A stretch of DNA of 64,000 nt from Meconema thalassinum (lineage: Eukaryota; Arthropoda; Insecta; Orthoptera; Tettigoniidae). The notes under the pieces are model-generated. The model was not told the origin of the DNA. It worked only from the letters and a program-made list of their open reading frames with translations, and made no database searches. A program made the position numbers and the translations under genes. Each line of letters opens with the position of its first letter. The first letter of the stretch is position 1. Location of the stretch: contig OX336396.1 of assembly GCA_946902985.2 (NCBI GenBank), positions 235,244,297-235,308,296 on the forward strand, read 5' to 3'. Shown piece by piece: positions 1 to 10,757 of this stretch.

Positions 1-1688
1 CGACATTTTCGCGTTCGGGAAATTCAGGGAGGATCTTATTTTGAGATTGAATTTATTTTTATAGACCTCTTTACAACCTCAGTTTGTGTGGTTGGGCAGC
101 GTTATATACAGTTTATATATATATATTTTTTTTTGAAGTTAACACTGGATTAAATTGATATCATTGCCTTTAGTGCAATAGTTTTTTTCTATTAAGAGGG
201 TATTTGAACGACATCCAAAATTGCGAGGATAATCCCAGGGACAACTTACTATAAGTCATACGTTTAAGAACTATGGATTTTGTAATGAATCAATGTAAGG
301 CAAGTTTTTAAAGTTAGGTGGAATATTTCTGAAATCCACTGGGCTTTGTTGGTAATCTGTTACGGGATCATATTTTTCGAGTTCAGGATTTTTACCATAA
401 ACAGCTGATTTGCATAATTGTGGATTTATAACAGTAAGGCTCCTATTATAGGTGCATATTGGTCTTTAGAGAGGCATGTACTATGAGTAATGTCTTTGTG
501 TTTAAATATATTGATGCAATGCTTTATAAAGCATATTTTTCTTGTTGAGGATTGAGCTAGGTGTGCCAATCAGGATTAGATTGATTGGGGTTTTAACCCA
601 GAGAGGTGTTGTTTTAACCTAGTATGGTTAATAATTGGTCATTGTTAACTTTATCGCTGTTATCGTGAAAATGCCTGTGTGAAGATTAATATTTTTCCGA
701 GCAGTATTGTTGGGAATCTTGAGTGGATATTCGGTTAAATATTTCCAGTAAAACTAATACAACAATTTTGTCATAAGATGTATGTTTAAAAGGGAAACCG
801 ATAACTATTTAAGACTGACTTTACAATTAATTTTTGCTTAGCTTAACTGTTCGGCAGAATTTCCCTAAAACAAGAATTGAAATAATATTAAACAGAAAGG
901 AATGTCGTGACTTCAAGTCAGTAGGAAGAGAATAATTGAAATTATTCTGGAATTTTGTGTAAATTATATTCTGTAAATAGGCCATATGAATTTCTTCATT
1001 CAATAACAAGAACATATAAAGTTACTGAAGATGTCGTGTAGGATTAGTAATTATAACCAGGATATTTTTGTATAAGATGTTATTTCCGTTAAGGAACCGA
1101 AATTAATTTAATGTATTCAAATCTTATAATATTTCTCTTTTTGTGAATGCTTACCCTATGGGATTGATCATCATTGTTATTATTAATATGCCTTATATTT
1201 TAATCAGCTAAAAGTTAGTTGTGATAATGGGTAATATATATATATATTTTTCTGGAAGATAATCCAATATAATCAATGAGATTGTTTTTTTTTTTTTTTT
1301 TGATTGGTCGTGGTATCGACGAAATTGATATGCTTCTGTCTTGTTTATTCTTACAATAAATCACTTTACTACTTGGTTTTAATTATTGCGTGATGCTTTA
1401 TAGAAGTGATGGAAGGGTGTATTAAGGGGGCCATCGCTAGGTATTTTAGTGTTTACCACACCTTTGAGATTCTTTCTTCCTTTTGAAGAATTCTCGTGTT
1501 TTGAGCTAGTCTTTTCTTTTTCTGAGCCTTGGTCAGTCTTAATACATCCTGTTAGGTATTCGAGTGGCCCTATTATCCCTGTGTCTGTTGGTAGAACTTG
1601 GGGGGTCTTTAGAGCCGGGGCATTTTCAGGTTCTACGATCCAGCTGCTATCCAGGGATTCAACAGGTATTGGTAGGTAAAAGGGTACA
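1..1688 (+). repeat. 5' LTR, 3' portion
   Basis: Matches 8214-9897 nearly base for base. Differences seen are at base 13 (g/a), about 616 (a/g), about 1394 (a/g) and about 1464 (t/c), plus unequal AT and T runs near 115-135, 1230-1250 and 1287-1300. Both copies end in GGGTACA. The short open frames here are mirrored in the other LTR and look incidental. Confidence 0.93.
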
Positions 1689-1693
1689 TTAGG

Positions 1694-1711
1694 TGGCGCC
1701 CAACGTGGGGC
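1694..1711 (+). promoter_or_regulatory. Primer-binding site, tRNA-Lys(CUU) type
   Basis: TGGCGCCCAACGTGGGGC lies five bases after the LTR end. It is complementary to the 3' 18 nt (with CCA) expected of animal tRNA-Lys(CUU). It primes minus-strand cDNA synthesis and fixes both the element's orientation and the inner LTR edge. Confidence 0.88.
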
Positions 1712-2326
1712 TTCGAAAAACTGGAATACCAGGGAGTTGAATGCCATAATTCTGCCAAAATTGAAACTGAAAGTACAAAGTGGAAATTAGTTTTATGATC
1801 ATGTAACACAGATCGCGAATTGGAACACCGTGTTTCTTGTGTGACTATGAATCAAGGCGATAAAATAATGGTGAACCAATATTTTGGCACGAACTATTGG
1901 AATTCCTATGGAACAAAGCAATTACGAGGATACTCGAGCTACTTGACCCACAAGTGGTATTGCAACCATTATTAATTTTTATTTTATTTTATGTATTGGA
2001 GTGGTGCCACACGCTTTGTTAATAATTTGTTCTACTTGTTTCCGGCTGATGATCATTGCTGACATCATTAAAAATAGAAGTATTTGTAGTAAATTTAAAA
2101 TTTAAGTAATGGTAGAATCATAGACCTTCACCGATATAAACCAACACGCACTTGTATATGGTCGATCCCAAATGAAATGGGGCACTTTGTGTTTAGACAT
2201 AAGTTTATTTTAAGGTAACGCCAGACAATAAGAATGAGCATATATGGTAAATGGTGGTTGTTTGTAGATGTTCTCGCTGTGCTTTGTTGGTGTGGTATTC
2301 TTATTTCTTGTGAAGTGTAGTGAAGC

Positions 2327-5095
2327 ATGTCTGAAGGTAATATGGTGACTGTTGGTGACGTTAAGAAGATGTTTGAAATTATTCAACATAAAATGGACAA
2401 TTTGAATCAGGACATAGAAAATATTAAGGTCCAAACTAAATCTGCGTTAGACCATATGTCTGAAACTGTTATTCAAAGTCAGGTAGTGATAAAAGATGCA
2501 GTTGCTGAAGGTATCAGGGGGGAAATTGATACTATGCAATCCTCCTTGAAGGCTATCAATGACAGTTCTAAAAGGGTAGAAAAGAAGGTTACCAGTGTAG
2601 AATCTAATATCGAAGATATCCAGGACGATAATAGAAAAACACAACTAGATATGAGTACACTACGGGCTAATGTTGGATTGGTACAGGTTGCCCAAGAAAG
2701 AATCCAAACTAGTCAAACATCAATCCAAACAGATCTTAACAATATGCAAACTAGTCAGACATCAATGCAAACTAGTCAAACATCAATCCAAACAGATCTT
2801 AACAATATGCAAACTAGTCAAACATCAATCCAAACAGATCTTAACAATATTCAGACTAGTCAAAGGGGAATTGAGGAAACTGTAAAGGATGTAAACTCTA
2901 ATGTAAGGATTATGCAATCCCAAATCAATGATTTAAGAACAGATGTGGGATTAATAGAATCCAGTCAAAATAAAATGGAGCTAGAGGTCCGAAAAATCGA
3001 ATCTAGTCAAAATCAGACGGAGGTTAAGTTAATGGAGCTAGAAAAATCTAATAAAGAATTTCAAGTTGAGATTAGACTAGACTTTGAAAAGAGTGTGAAG
3101 CTCAGTAAAAAAAATTTAGAAACACTTCAGCTGCAGTTTTCCCATGACACTAATCAGACCCAGAATAGCCTGGAACAGTTGAAATGTGAAATGGGGACAC
3201 TCCGAGCTCAAGTCACTGATCATACGAAACTTCTCAGGGATGATTTTGACATCGATTTGAAAGGGATCATAAGTGATAATATTGTAACATTTCGTCAAGA
3301 TATTATGAAAATTAATGAGGAATGTTTTAAAGTTGAGAAATCTAAGTTAGAATCTAAACTTGCCACTGGCCTTGCAACTAATAGCAAAGACATAATAAAT
3401 GTTAGGGAAGATCTAAGCAAAAGAATGGATGGAATTCAAAATACTCAGGTTAATAACATATCCGATTTAGAGAAGCGTATTAACAGTGTTGAAACTAAAG
3501 TCGACCAAAGTAAGATAGAGTTAAATGAGGTCAGGGAGAAGAAAACTTCCGAGATTAATGAAATTAGAAAGGGTCTCGAGCAAATTAATCTAGAGGGGCA
3601 TATCAGTTTAGATACTCTAAAAGATCAATTGCGATCACTTTTACAGTCCGATTTTCGAGTTGTAGTTGAACAACCTGAAGTGATAGTACCTGATGGTAGG
3701 GAAAGGATGATACAGGAATCTTCCAACAACGAACCCAACGTTCGGCTCAGTCAAATGGAACATTCGAGTCCCATTCGAACAAGCAGGGAAACTTTTAGTT
3801 CTCCGAACCCCAACGTAGGCGTGGGTGACTATACTTCGAAATCATCGGAAAGGACACCGAATGTAACCATAATACGAAATTTTGATGACAAACCTAGGAA
3901 GTTTAGCAATTTGGATGGAATGACACCAATCGAATTTGTCAGGACATTAAGAGATTACTTTTTGGAGTCACATGTGCCACGTGAGCGTGAGCTACGTATG
4001 GTGGAAAGGTTTCTCACCGATGCTCCGTTACAATGGTTCAGGGCTTTTCGTTACACATTTGACAACTTTGAGCAGTTTTCGGAAGCCTTCATACAAAGAT
4101 TTTGGTCGATCGAGGTCCAACAGAATGTGAGATCAGAAGTCTATTCACGCAAGTACTCCAGTACAGGACCAACCAGCTACGCTGAATACTTTGCGTGTCA
4201 GTTAGCAAAACTCCGTTTTCTTCAGCCGCCGTTAACACAGGAAGAACTCCTTGAAGCTATCTCACGTCAATTGCCTGCGGAAGTAAGGAAATCAATTATT
4301 TCCTCCGGAGTATCGTCTTTAACGTCGTTAGATGACCTGTTACGTCGATTAGATCACATGAGTATGATGACGCAACCTACTATAGTCAAAAATGCCAGGC
4401 AGGAATCGAAAGTTGTAAACGCGGTAATGATGAACCGTACACAGCAGACGGATCGTTTCGAACAAAGAAGAGATGATAGAATAGGTCCTATTAGAAATAC
4501 CCATCAGGAAGAGAGGAGATGGGAAAACCAACGTAGGGACGCCCAGGAGAGGCCTTGGCAACGTCGCTACGAGGAGAGAAATTTTTATCGAAGAGATAAT
4601 GATCGAGACCGGAATGATCATCGAGAAACGCCTTATGATAGGAATTACAGATATGATCAAAATAATCGAGATAACAGATACAATAGGAATGATAGAGATA
4701 CCCGAGACAATAGAGATAACAGATATAATAGGAATGATAGAGATACCCGAGACAATAGAGATAACAGATACAATAGGAATGATAGAGATACCCGAGACAA
4801 TAGAGATAACAGATATAATAGGAATGATAGAGATACCCGTGACAACGGAGATAATAGACAAAATCAAGGGTACTCAAGATACAACAATTATCGAACGGAG
4901 GCGTCCGATAAAAAAGTGCAACAGGAGAGGCTCAAGAGAGGGCGAGATAAGTCCACGGAGGTTGGACGAAGAAAATCGAAGGAAAGAAAGGATGAAAATC
5001 TAGATAAGTCACAACCCAGTACTAGCAGGGAAGGTCGGAGTTCAGAAAGAGCTCCGGATCGAGAAAAAAAAACGCCAATTTCCGGGCGAAATTAA
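2327..5095 (+). CDS. gag: Gag structural polyprotein, intact
   Basis: A 922-codon open frame without breaks. Residues about 1-460 are coiled-coil-like, low in hydrophobic clusters, with a 14-residue unit (TSQTSIQTDLNNMQ) repeated near residues 125-180. Residues about 515-690 match the retrotransposon Gag (capsid-like) domain, with the segment LQWFRAFRYTFDNFEQFSE. From about residue 710 the tail is extremely rich in Arg, Asp and Asn and holds about four 15-residue repeats (RDNRYNRND type, 781-841). There is no CCHC zinc knuckle; the basic tail may bind RNA instead, as in some insect Ty3-group Gags (inference). It should assemble cytoplasmic particles that package element RNA. Its stop falls just past an A-rich slip site leading into pol. 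An intact gag beside a gutted pol suggests either recent deletion or retained usefulness for trans-mobilisation. Confidence 0.9.
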   Translation: MSEGNMVTVGDVKKMFEIIQHKMDNLNQDIENIKVQTKSALDHMSETVIQSQVVIKDAVAEGIRGEIDTMQSSLKAINDSSKRVEKKVTSVESNIEDIQDDNRKTQLDMSTLRANVGLVQVAQERIQTSQTSIQTDLNNMQTSQTSMQTSQTSIQTDLNNMQTSQTSIQTDLNNIQTSQRGIEETVKDVNSNVRIMQSQINDLRTDVGLIESSQNKMELEVRKIESSQNQTEVKLMELEKSNKEFQVEIRLDFEKSVKLSKKNLETLQLQFSHDTNQTQNSLEQLKCEMGTLRAQVTDHTKLLRDDFDIDLKGIISDNIVTFRQDIMKINEECFKVEKSKLESKLATGLATNSKDIINVREDLSKRMDGIQNTQVNNISDLEKRINSVETKVDQSKIELNEVREKKTSEINEIRKGLEQINLEGHISLDTLKDQLRSLLQSDFRVVVEQPEVIVPDGRERMIQESSNNEPNVRLSQMEHSSPIRTSRETFSSPNPNVGVGDYTSKSSERTPNVTIIRNFDDKPRKFSNLDGMTPIEFVRTLRDYFLESHVPRERELRMVERFLTDAPLQWFRAFRYTFDNFEQFSEAFIQRFWSIEVQQNVRSEVYSRKYSSTGPTSYAEYFACQLAKLRFLQPPLTQEELLEAISRQLPAEVRKSIISSGVSSLTSLDDLLRRLDHMSMMTQPTIVKNARQESKVVNAVMMNRTQQTDRFEQRRDDRIGPIRNTHQEERRWENQRRDAQERPWQRRYEERNFYRRDNDRDRNDHRETPYDRNYRYDQNNRDNRYNRNDRDTRDNRDNRYNRNDRDTRDNRDNRYNRNDRDTRDNRDNRYNRNDRDTRDNGDNRQNQGYSRYNNYRTEASDKKVQQERLKRGRDKSTEVGRRKSKERKDENLDKSQPSTSREGRSSERAPDREKKTPISGRN
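2705..2865 (+). repeat. 42-bp tandem repeat in gag coiled coil
   Basis: A unit around ACTAGTCAAACATCAATCCA is repeated about 3.5 times, with a shorter 21-bp partial between copies. The period is a multiple of three, so it lengthens the coiled coil without breaking the frame. Confidence 0.85.
4668..4850 (+). repeat. 45-bp tandem repeat in gag tail
   Basis: Four copies begin at 4668, 4713, 4758 and 4803, each starting GAGATAACAGATA and encoding a 15-residue Asp/Asn/Arg-rich unit. Copies 1 and 3, and 2 and 4, share the same synonymous base, suggesting that a two-unit block was duplicated. Confidence 0.92.
5065..5071 (+). promoter_or_regulatory. Gag-pol -1 frameshift slippery site (A AAA AAA)
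   Basis: In gag frame the codons at 5066-5071 are AAA AAA preceded by A, within a nine-A run (5064-5072). A -1 slip here enters the frame that stays open through the protease. The gag stop follows about 22 bases downstream. This placement is typical of Ty3/retroviral gag-pol recoding; I did not model a downstream RNA structure. Confidence 0.72.
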
Positions 5096-5703
5096 TAACT
5101 GACGTTGCCACGCATTCCTCTGATATCACGATTTTTGAAATATTTGAAGCTACTGACGAAGACCTTCTATTTGAACCAGAAACGAAACCGAGAGGAAGGA
5201 TAGTTGAACTTCCCGTTATTGATATACTAATTGGTCTACAACATTGTAAAGCCTTGATGGACACAGGTGCTATGATCTCTATAGTTGACGAGGACTGTTT
5301 TGAGAGATTGAAACCAGAAAATCAATTTACCATTCTTCCAGCATCTCCAACAAAAATTCGTGGGATATTTAAGGATAAAACTATGAAATGCAAAGTGCAG
5401 ATTCTAATGAAATTCTGGATCAATGAGAGAAGTTACGAACATATTTTCATAGTCGTTAAGAATATTAATTTTGACGTCATACTAGGCATCGATTTTATTA
5501 CTCAAGCTAGAGCAATCATCGACATGGACAAAGGAATAATAAGATTCAAGGAAGAAAGTACAGAGGATGTAGTGATGGAGGAAATGGATGGAAACGAAAT
5601 TAATAGAGATATCCCTAGAATGGAAATCCTAGATAACGTGTTATGGCAGAAATTAGCAAGTTCGCGAGAATTTACTGTCCTGAGGATCATGCGAGCTGGG
5701 TGA
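5068..5703 (+). pseudogene. pro: Pol fragment: aspartic protease, then truncation
   Basis: This frame is -1 relative to gag and uninterrupted from the slip site. Near 5245-5285 it has the retropepsin active-site segment LMDTGAMISIV, and near 5485-5505 the flap-side motif VILGIDFI, as in Ty3-group proteases. It would cleave Gag and Gag-Pol during particle maturation. After about 5645 the homology stops and the frame closes at 5703, because the RT, RNase H and most integrase codons are gone. The protease domain itself looks complete and may be active. Confidence 0.82.
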
Positions 5704-6158
5704 AGTTCATCCCACTCATGGAAAGATGCATGAATTCCACATTCCATGAGAGCTTATCAGATATACCTATGGTTGTTCACCATAATAAGAGGCCAGAAAG
5801 AGCCTGGACAGAGATCGTGAGATTTCTACCTAAGGACAGGGAGCCTACAGTCCAAGAAAGAATTAATTCAGCTAGAGAAAGCTTGATGGATGCAGCCGAG
5901 AAGCGGCATAAACAAATCAGAAATAAAAGATATCGGCCACCGATGAGAGTAGGCGAGATGATTCTCGTCAAGAAACCGACGAAAGCAGATGTGGCTAAGA
6001 AGCAATTCACCAAGTTTTCCTATGTCTTCCACGGACCCTATAAGATTGCTAGGTCGTTCGGAAATAATTGTTATGAGGTAGTAAGCCTAAATGAAAGAGA
6101 AATGATAGGTCGTTTCAATGCAAAGAACCTGAAAAGGTATGTGCAGAAGATAGACTGA
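5643..6158 (+). pseudogene. Integrase C-terminal remnant
   Basis: The frame resembles the end of a Ty3-type integrase. It has a core tail (WVKFIPLMERCMNSTFHESL, then a pattern with R-P and W), followed by a basic linker and an SH3-like C-terminal region (KFSYVFHGPYKIARSFGNNC, ending RFNAKNLKRYV). The HHCC zinc finger and the D,D,E core are missing, so it cannot integrate DNA. It is out of frame with the protease (frame 3 against frame 1), so the deletion joined two reading frames. The junction lies near 5640-5670; about 3 kb is probably missing compared with complete elements (inference). Confidence 0.8.
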
Positions 6159-6718
6159 GTGTTGACTGAATAATGCTACATATGCCGAGATTACCTGGAA
6201 TGGTGTAAATAAAAGTTGAGAAGACTTTTATTTAAGGTATCAAAGGGAAAATGCACCATTATTCATAAAAGGGCTTACGTACAGACAGGGTTACAGTATT
6301 TTGGGAACACCCTGTAACTTCCTAACTTGCCTCTGAAGTCGATCATAACAGCTGGTCTGCAGCGAGAAAAAGCCATGCTATCATGAAAGAGATCGGCAGA
6401 GCTCGTGTTTCCGACGAGAAATCCGAAGCTCATCGATAATAACCATGTTGACTGTGTCTAACACCATATCGATCGATTCACCTGAGAGTGATTAATACAA
6501 ATTAATGCATATTTAGCGCTTTATGTAAGCAGATACATGTGTCTATATGTATATTTCCATGGCAGAAAGCCATTATTAAGAAAGCCATTATTAAGAAAGC
6601 CATTATTAAGAAAGTATGAAGAACAGAAGACGATATGTTAACTCACTGCTGATCACGTTTCGACTGCGATATATTTCGTATCGAGTCATGACGTGTGTGT
6701 GGTGGTGGGGGAAGCAGA
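6159..6718 (+). other. 3' internal region with polypurine tract
   Basis: No coding signal. A 15-bp unit (GAAAGCCATTATTAA) is repeated three times at 6565-6614. At 6701-6718 the purine-rich GGTGGTGGGGGAAGCAGA immediately precedes TGTGAGAC, which fits a plus-strand primer followed by an LTR start. Confidence 0.6.
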
Positions 6719-9700
6719 TGTGAGACTCAGGCGACCTCGTGCAGAGCTCAATGTATATAGAACTTGACAGCGCAGAGGGTTGAGCTGGAAATCAGTGAAA
6801 GTAAAATCGCCAGCTAACGGAAGTTTTAAAAACGTGTGACCGTGCTGAAGTGTATTCTAGTTCGTTGAGCATTCTACGTGAAGTAGAAACGTGTTTAATA
6901 GGGCTCAGACATGGTCTTAAACATGTAATAATTTACCTCTGCGACTGTGTGTCTACAGCAATTAACGGGCCATGCGGATGGATACTTTTATAACCACGAC
7001 CGCGAGCTCAGCCGTGATGTGTCACGAAACTCTGCATATAATCCGTCGTGGAAATGCAGCCTAGATTTGATTCACTCTTCACTGTGATTATACTTTTTGA
7101 AAAGAGTACATTCTCAAGCAAGGTGTCAAGGGGAAGGGACAATATGAAGCTTATATCCACTACGATGGTAGGCTAAATTGATTTAAGAATACTGCATTAG
7201 CAGGGTACAGCGGGGACTTGTCGAAGGCAACTTTCATTTGGCATGAAGTGTGCACGCGACTCTCGTGTCGAGAGGGACCGCGTCGACCCTCGTGAACTTG
7301 TTCACACGCGCGTTCTCATATTGGAACTTGTTAGTGACGGTTCGAGTTCACCTTCGCGTCGTGACGAGTTGATAAACTGTGTGCGGTCCTTCCGTTGGTG
7401 TTCGAATATGTATGGGAAGATATCGCCAGGATATGTTGGAACTATTTCGACCGACCGGGTGTTGTTCGAGCCTGGGAGGACTTTGGTTCGTTCTACGGAA
7501 ACCCAGTTGAAGTCCAGCATATTTTCTGTTGGTCCGGAGCTGATTATGGCCAACGATATCCTTTTTTCCTCATCTAGATTCGCCAAAGGTACTGATCACT
7601 TCAACTTGTTACAGTAGTGTAGCGTGGACATTTATAAATACCACTTTGCCATATTTGATTTTGTAGTTTAAATGGTTCAGTAGAAAGTGCAGGTTCGATG
7701 TCCATTTCGAAACTGACCTTCTATGATGCCAGGATTTTGACTCATAAAAATGAGTGCATCCTTTGTGTAATTTTGATGAATAAATTAATAATTTCAGTAG
7801 TATTTTACAGTATTTAAACTAAGATGCTCATTCTTATTTGTCGAGAAGCAAATGTAGGAAGAAGATTTACAGTTTTTCTTGTGTAAGAACATTTTTAGTA
7901 ACGCAACTTTCTTTTGAGAACGTTGGTTGAGTTTTCATATTCTAGTGCATTGTTCTTTAAGCACTTTCGCTTGGATCATTGTATTCTTTGGAGGGGAATT
8001 TTCCTTTTCGTATTCTTAAGATATTAGGAAGTTTTCGGACCCAGTTATTCTAAATGTTACTTCGAGTCCTTGGACTATATTTTCTTCAGTTTTTTTTAAT
8101 AACAGATTTAACTTGTGTTTTCTGAGCGTGATTTTCGAAATGGATTGCCTAATGGGTCATTAGTCGCTTAGCCTTTGTTGCTAACCTAGATCCATGCTGT
8201 AGGTCTAATCCATCGACATTTTCGCATTCGGGAAATTCAGGGAGGATCTTATTTTGAGATTGAATTTATTTTTATAGACCTCTTTACAACCTCAGTTTGT
8301 GTGGTTGGGCAGCGTTATATACAGTTTATATATATATTTTTTTTTTGAAGTTAACACTGGATTAAATTGATATCATTGCCTTTAGTGCAATAGTTTTTTC
8401 TATTAAGAGGGTATTTGAACGACATCCAAAATTGCGAGGATAATCCCAGGGACAACTTACTATAAGTCATACGTTTAAGAACTATGGATTTTGTAATGAA
8501 TCAATGTAAGGCAAGTTTTTAAAGTTAGGTGGAATATTTCTGAAATCCACTGGGCTTTGTTGGTAATCTGTTACGGGATCATATTTTTCGAGTTCAGGAT
8601 TTTTACCATAAACAGCTGATTTGCATAATTGTGGATTTATAACAGTAAGGCTCCTATTATAGGTGCATATTGGTCTTTAGAGAGGCATGTACTATGAGTA
8701 ATGTCTTTGTGTTTAAATATATTGATGCAATGCTTTATAAAGCATATTTTTCTTGTTGAGGATTGAGCTAGGTGTGCCAATCAGGATTAGATTGATTGGG
8801 GTTTTAACCCAGAGAGGTGTTGTTTTGACCTAGTATGGTTAATAATTGGTCATTGTTAACTTTATCGCTGTTATCGTGAAAATGCCTGTGTGAAGATTAA
8901 TATTTTTCCGAGCAGTATTGTTGGGAATCTTGAGTGGATATTCGGTTAAATATTTCCAGTAAAACTAATACAACAATTTTGTCATAAGATGTATGTTTAA
9001 AAGGGAAACCGATAACTATTTAAGACTGACTTTACAATTAATTTTTGCTTAGCTTAACTGTTCGGCAGAATTTCCCTAAAACAAGAATTGAAATAATATT
9101 AAACAGAAAGGAATGTCGTGACTTCAAGTCAGTAGGAAGAGAATAATTGAAATTATTCTGGAATTTTGTGTAAATTATATTCTGTAAATAGGCCATATGA
9201 ATTTCTTCATTCAATAACAAGAACATATAAAGTTACTGAAGATGTCGTGTAGGATTAGTAATTATAACCAGGATATTTTTGTATAAGATGTTATTTCCGT
9301 TAAGGAACCGAAATTAATTTAATGTATTCAAATCTTATAATATTTCTCTTTTTGTGAATGCTTACCCTATGGGATTGATCATCATTGTTATTATTAATAT
9401 GCCTTATATTTTAATCAGCTAAAAGTTAGTTGTGATAATGGGTAATATATATATATATATATTTCTGGAAGATAATCCAATATAATCAATGAGATTGTTT
9501 TTTTTTTTTTGATTGGTCGTGGTATCGACGAAATTGATATGCTTCTGTCTTGTTTATTCTTACAATAAATCACTTTACTACTTGGTTTTAATTATTGCGT
9601 GATGCTTTATAGAGGTGATGGAAGGGTGTATTAAGGGGGCCATCGCTAGGTATTTTAGTGTTTACCACACCTTCGAGATTCTTTCTTCCTTTTGAAGAAT

Positions 9701-9897
9701 TCTCGTGTTTTGAGCTAGTCTTTTCTTTTTCTGAGCCTTGGTCAGTCTTAATACATCCTGTTAGGTATTCGAGTGGCCCTATTATCCCTGTGTCTGTTGG
9801 TAGAACTTGGGGGGTCTTTAGAGCCGGGGCATTTTCAGGTTCTACGATCCAGCTGCTATCCAGGGATTCAACAGGTATTGGTAGGTAAAAGGGTACA
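6719..9897 (+). repeat. 3' LTR (start inferred)
   Basis: The part 8214-9897 is proven by comparison with 1-1688. The start is inferred from TGTGAGAC after the polypurine tract, paired with the end GGGTACA (TGT...ACA). That gives an unusually long LTR of about 3.18 kb. A TATATAG at 6754 with TCAGT at 6792 could be the LTR promoter. The 124-codon frame at 7243-7617 lies inside the LTR; I see no family resemblance and regard it as chance. Confidence 0.7.
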
Positions 9898-9992
9898 ATA
9901 CCACTTTTCAAATTTCGTGGCAGAGCCGGGAATCGAACCTTGGTCCTCCGGGGTGGCAACTAAGCACGCTGACCACCACACCACGGAGGCGA
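9898..9992 (-). mobile_element. tRNA-derived SINE head, truncated
   Basis: On the minus strand it reads from GCCTCCGTGGTGTGGTGGTC to a B-box-like GGTTCGATTCCCGG and then to a short body, which is cut exactly where the LTR ends. It resembles the heads at 24227-24562 and 63862-63945. Confidence 0.65.
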
Positions 9993-10757
9993 CTAATAAA
10001 ATAAATAAGTGCCTTATTATTTCCCACCCAGTCCGTAAGTTATACAGGTACAACATTCTTTCGTAATCGGACATCGTGAAGGACTACTTAAACATCTGTT
10101 CCTAAACATTCTCTTCCTGTGCATTGTGTTGCTGTGATTGATCGCCTGTCCTCATTGATATGTGGGTGGAGTAGCATTAGGAGTGGTAGCATTCGTAATA
10201 TGGCTCCTAATAATAACAACTCTATTCGCACATTGTATTCAGTATTCGGTAGGGGCGCTGTCTCCTTCGTCTTGGTTGGCTGAGTAGCTTGCTGCGTGAA
10301 GCCTATTGTTTGCTAGGCGTACTCCTTTAAAATGTAACCATGCAATTCTCTTCTCTCCAACTTACTGTTGGTCCAAAGGGAAGAGAAGGCAGGCCTCACC
10401 CGGCATACAGAACATCTTCTCTTTTGCATTACTTATAGTTCAATGCATACAAATCTGTTGCAAATTGCACGTTCGACTGTTCTTTGGCATTCCTTGCCCG
10501 TTTTAGGTTTAGGGTTGGGAGAAGAGAAATGGGCCAGTAGTTGGTTATGTAAATGGTAACGCAGCATTGTCTGTGCCCAGGTAGATTTGTTTTAACTGGG
10601 CTACGGGGAATCGTGATAAGTTAAAAAGCTAAAATTAACGTTTTATTACCGGAGTGAGGTCAGAGTATACCAATTCATTTTGCAGCCTCCACTTGCTACT
10701 TTTCGAATCGATAAATGACGTGGAACGTGCGATGTTTATATTATATGACATTCTATA
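9993..10757. other. Unassigned intergenic sequence
   Basis: No coding frame, repeat boundary or RNA gene that I can support. The short frames at 10306-10559 have no recognisable pattern. Confidence 0.6.

Larger units (their letters stand above)
1..9897 (+). mobile_element. Ty3-like LTR retrotransposon, pol-deleted, left end outside window
   Basis: The segments 1-1688 and 8214-9897 are direct repeats at an offset of about 8.21 kb and differ by only about four substitutions plus length changes in AT and T runs, so the insertion is young. Order inside: LTR, primer-binding site, gag, -1 frameshift site, aspartic protease, integrase C-terminus, polypurine tract, LTR. Reverse transcriptase, RNase H, and the integrase zinc finger and catalytic core are missing. 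The copy could therefore move only with enzymes from a complete relative. Assignment to the Ty3 group rests on the Gag domain, the DTGA protease and the integrase tail; without RT the lineage cannot be refined. The left flank is outside the window, so no TSD can be checked. Confidence 0.9.

Noticed and set aside
4349..4877. Long minus-strand frames opposite gag
   Set aside because: Shadows of the 45-bp repeats; Ile/Ser/Val and Tyr/Leu periodicity reflects the repeat, and the plus strand encodes Gag.
7243..7617. 124-codon open frame in the 3' LTR
   Set aside because: Inside a long LTR, overlapping open frames on the other strand, no family resemblance.
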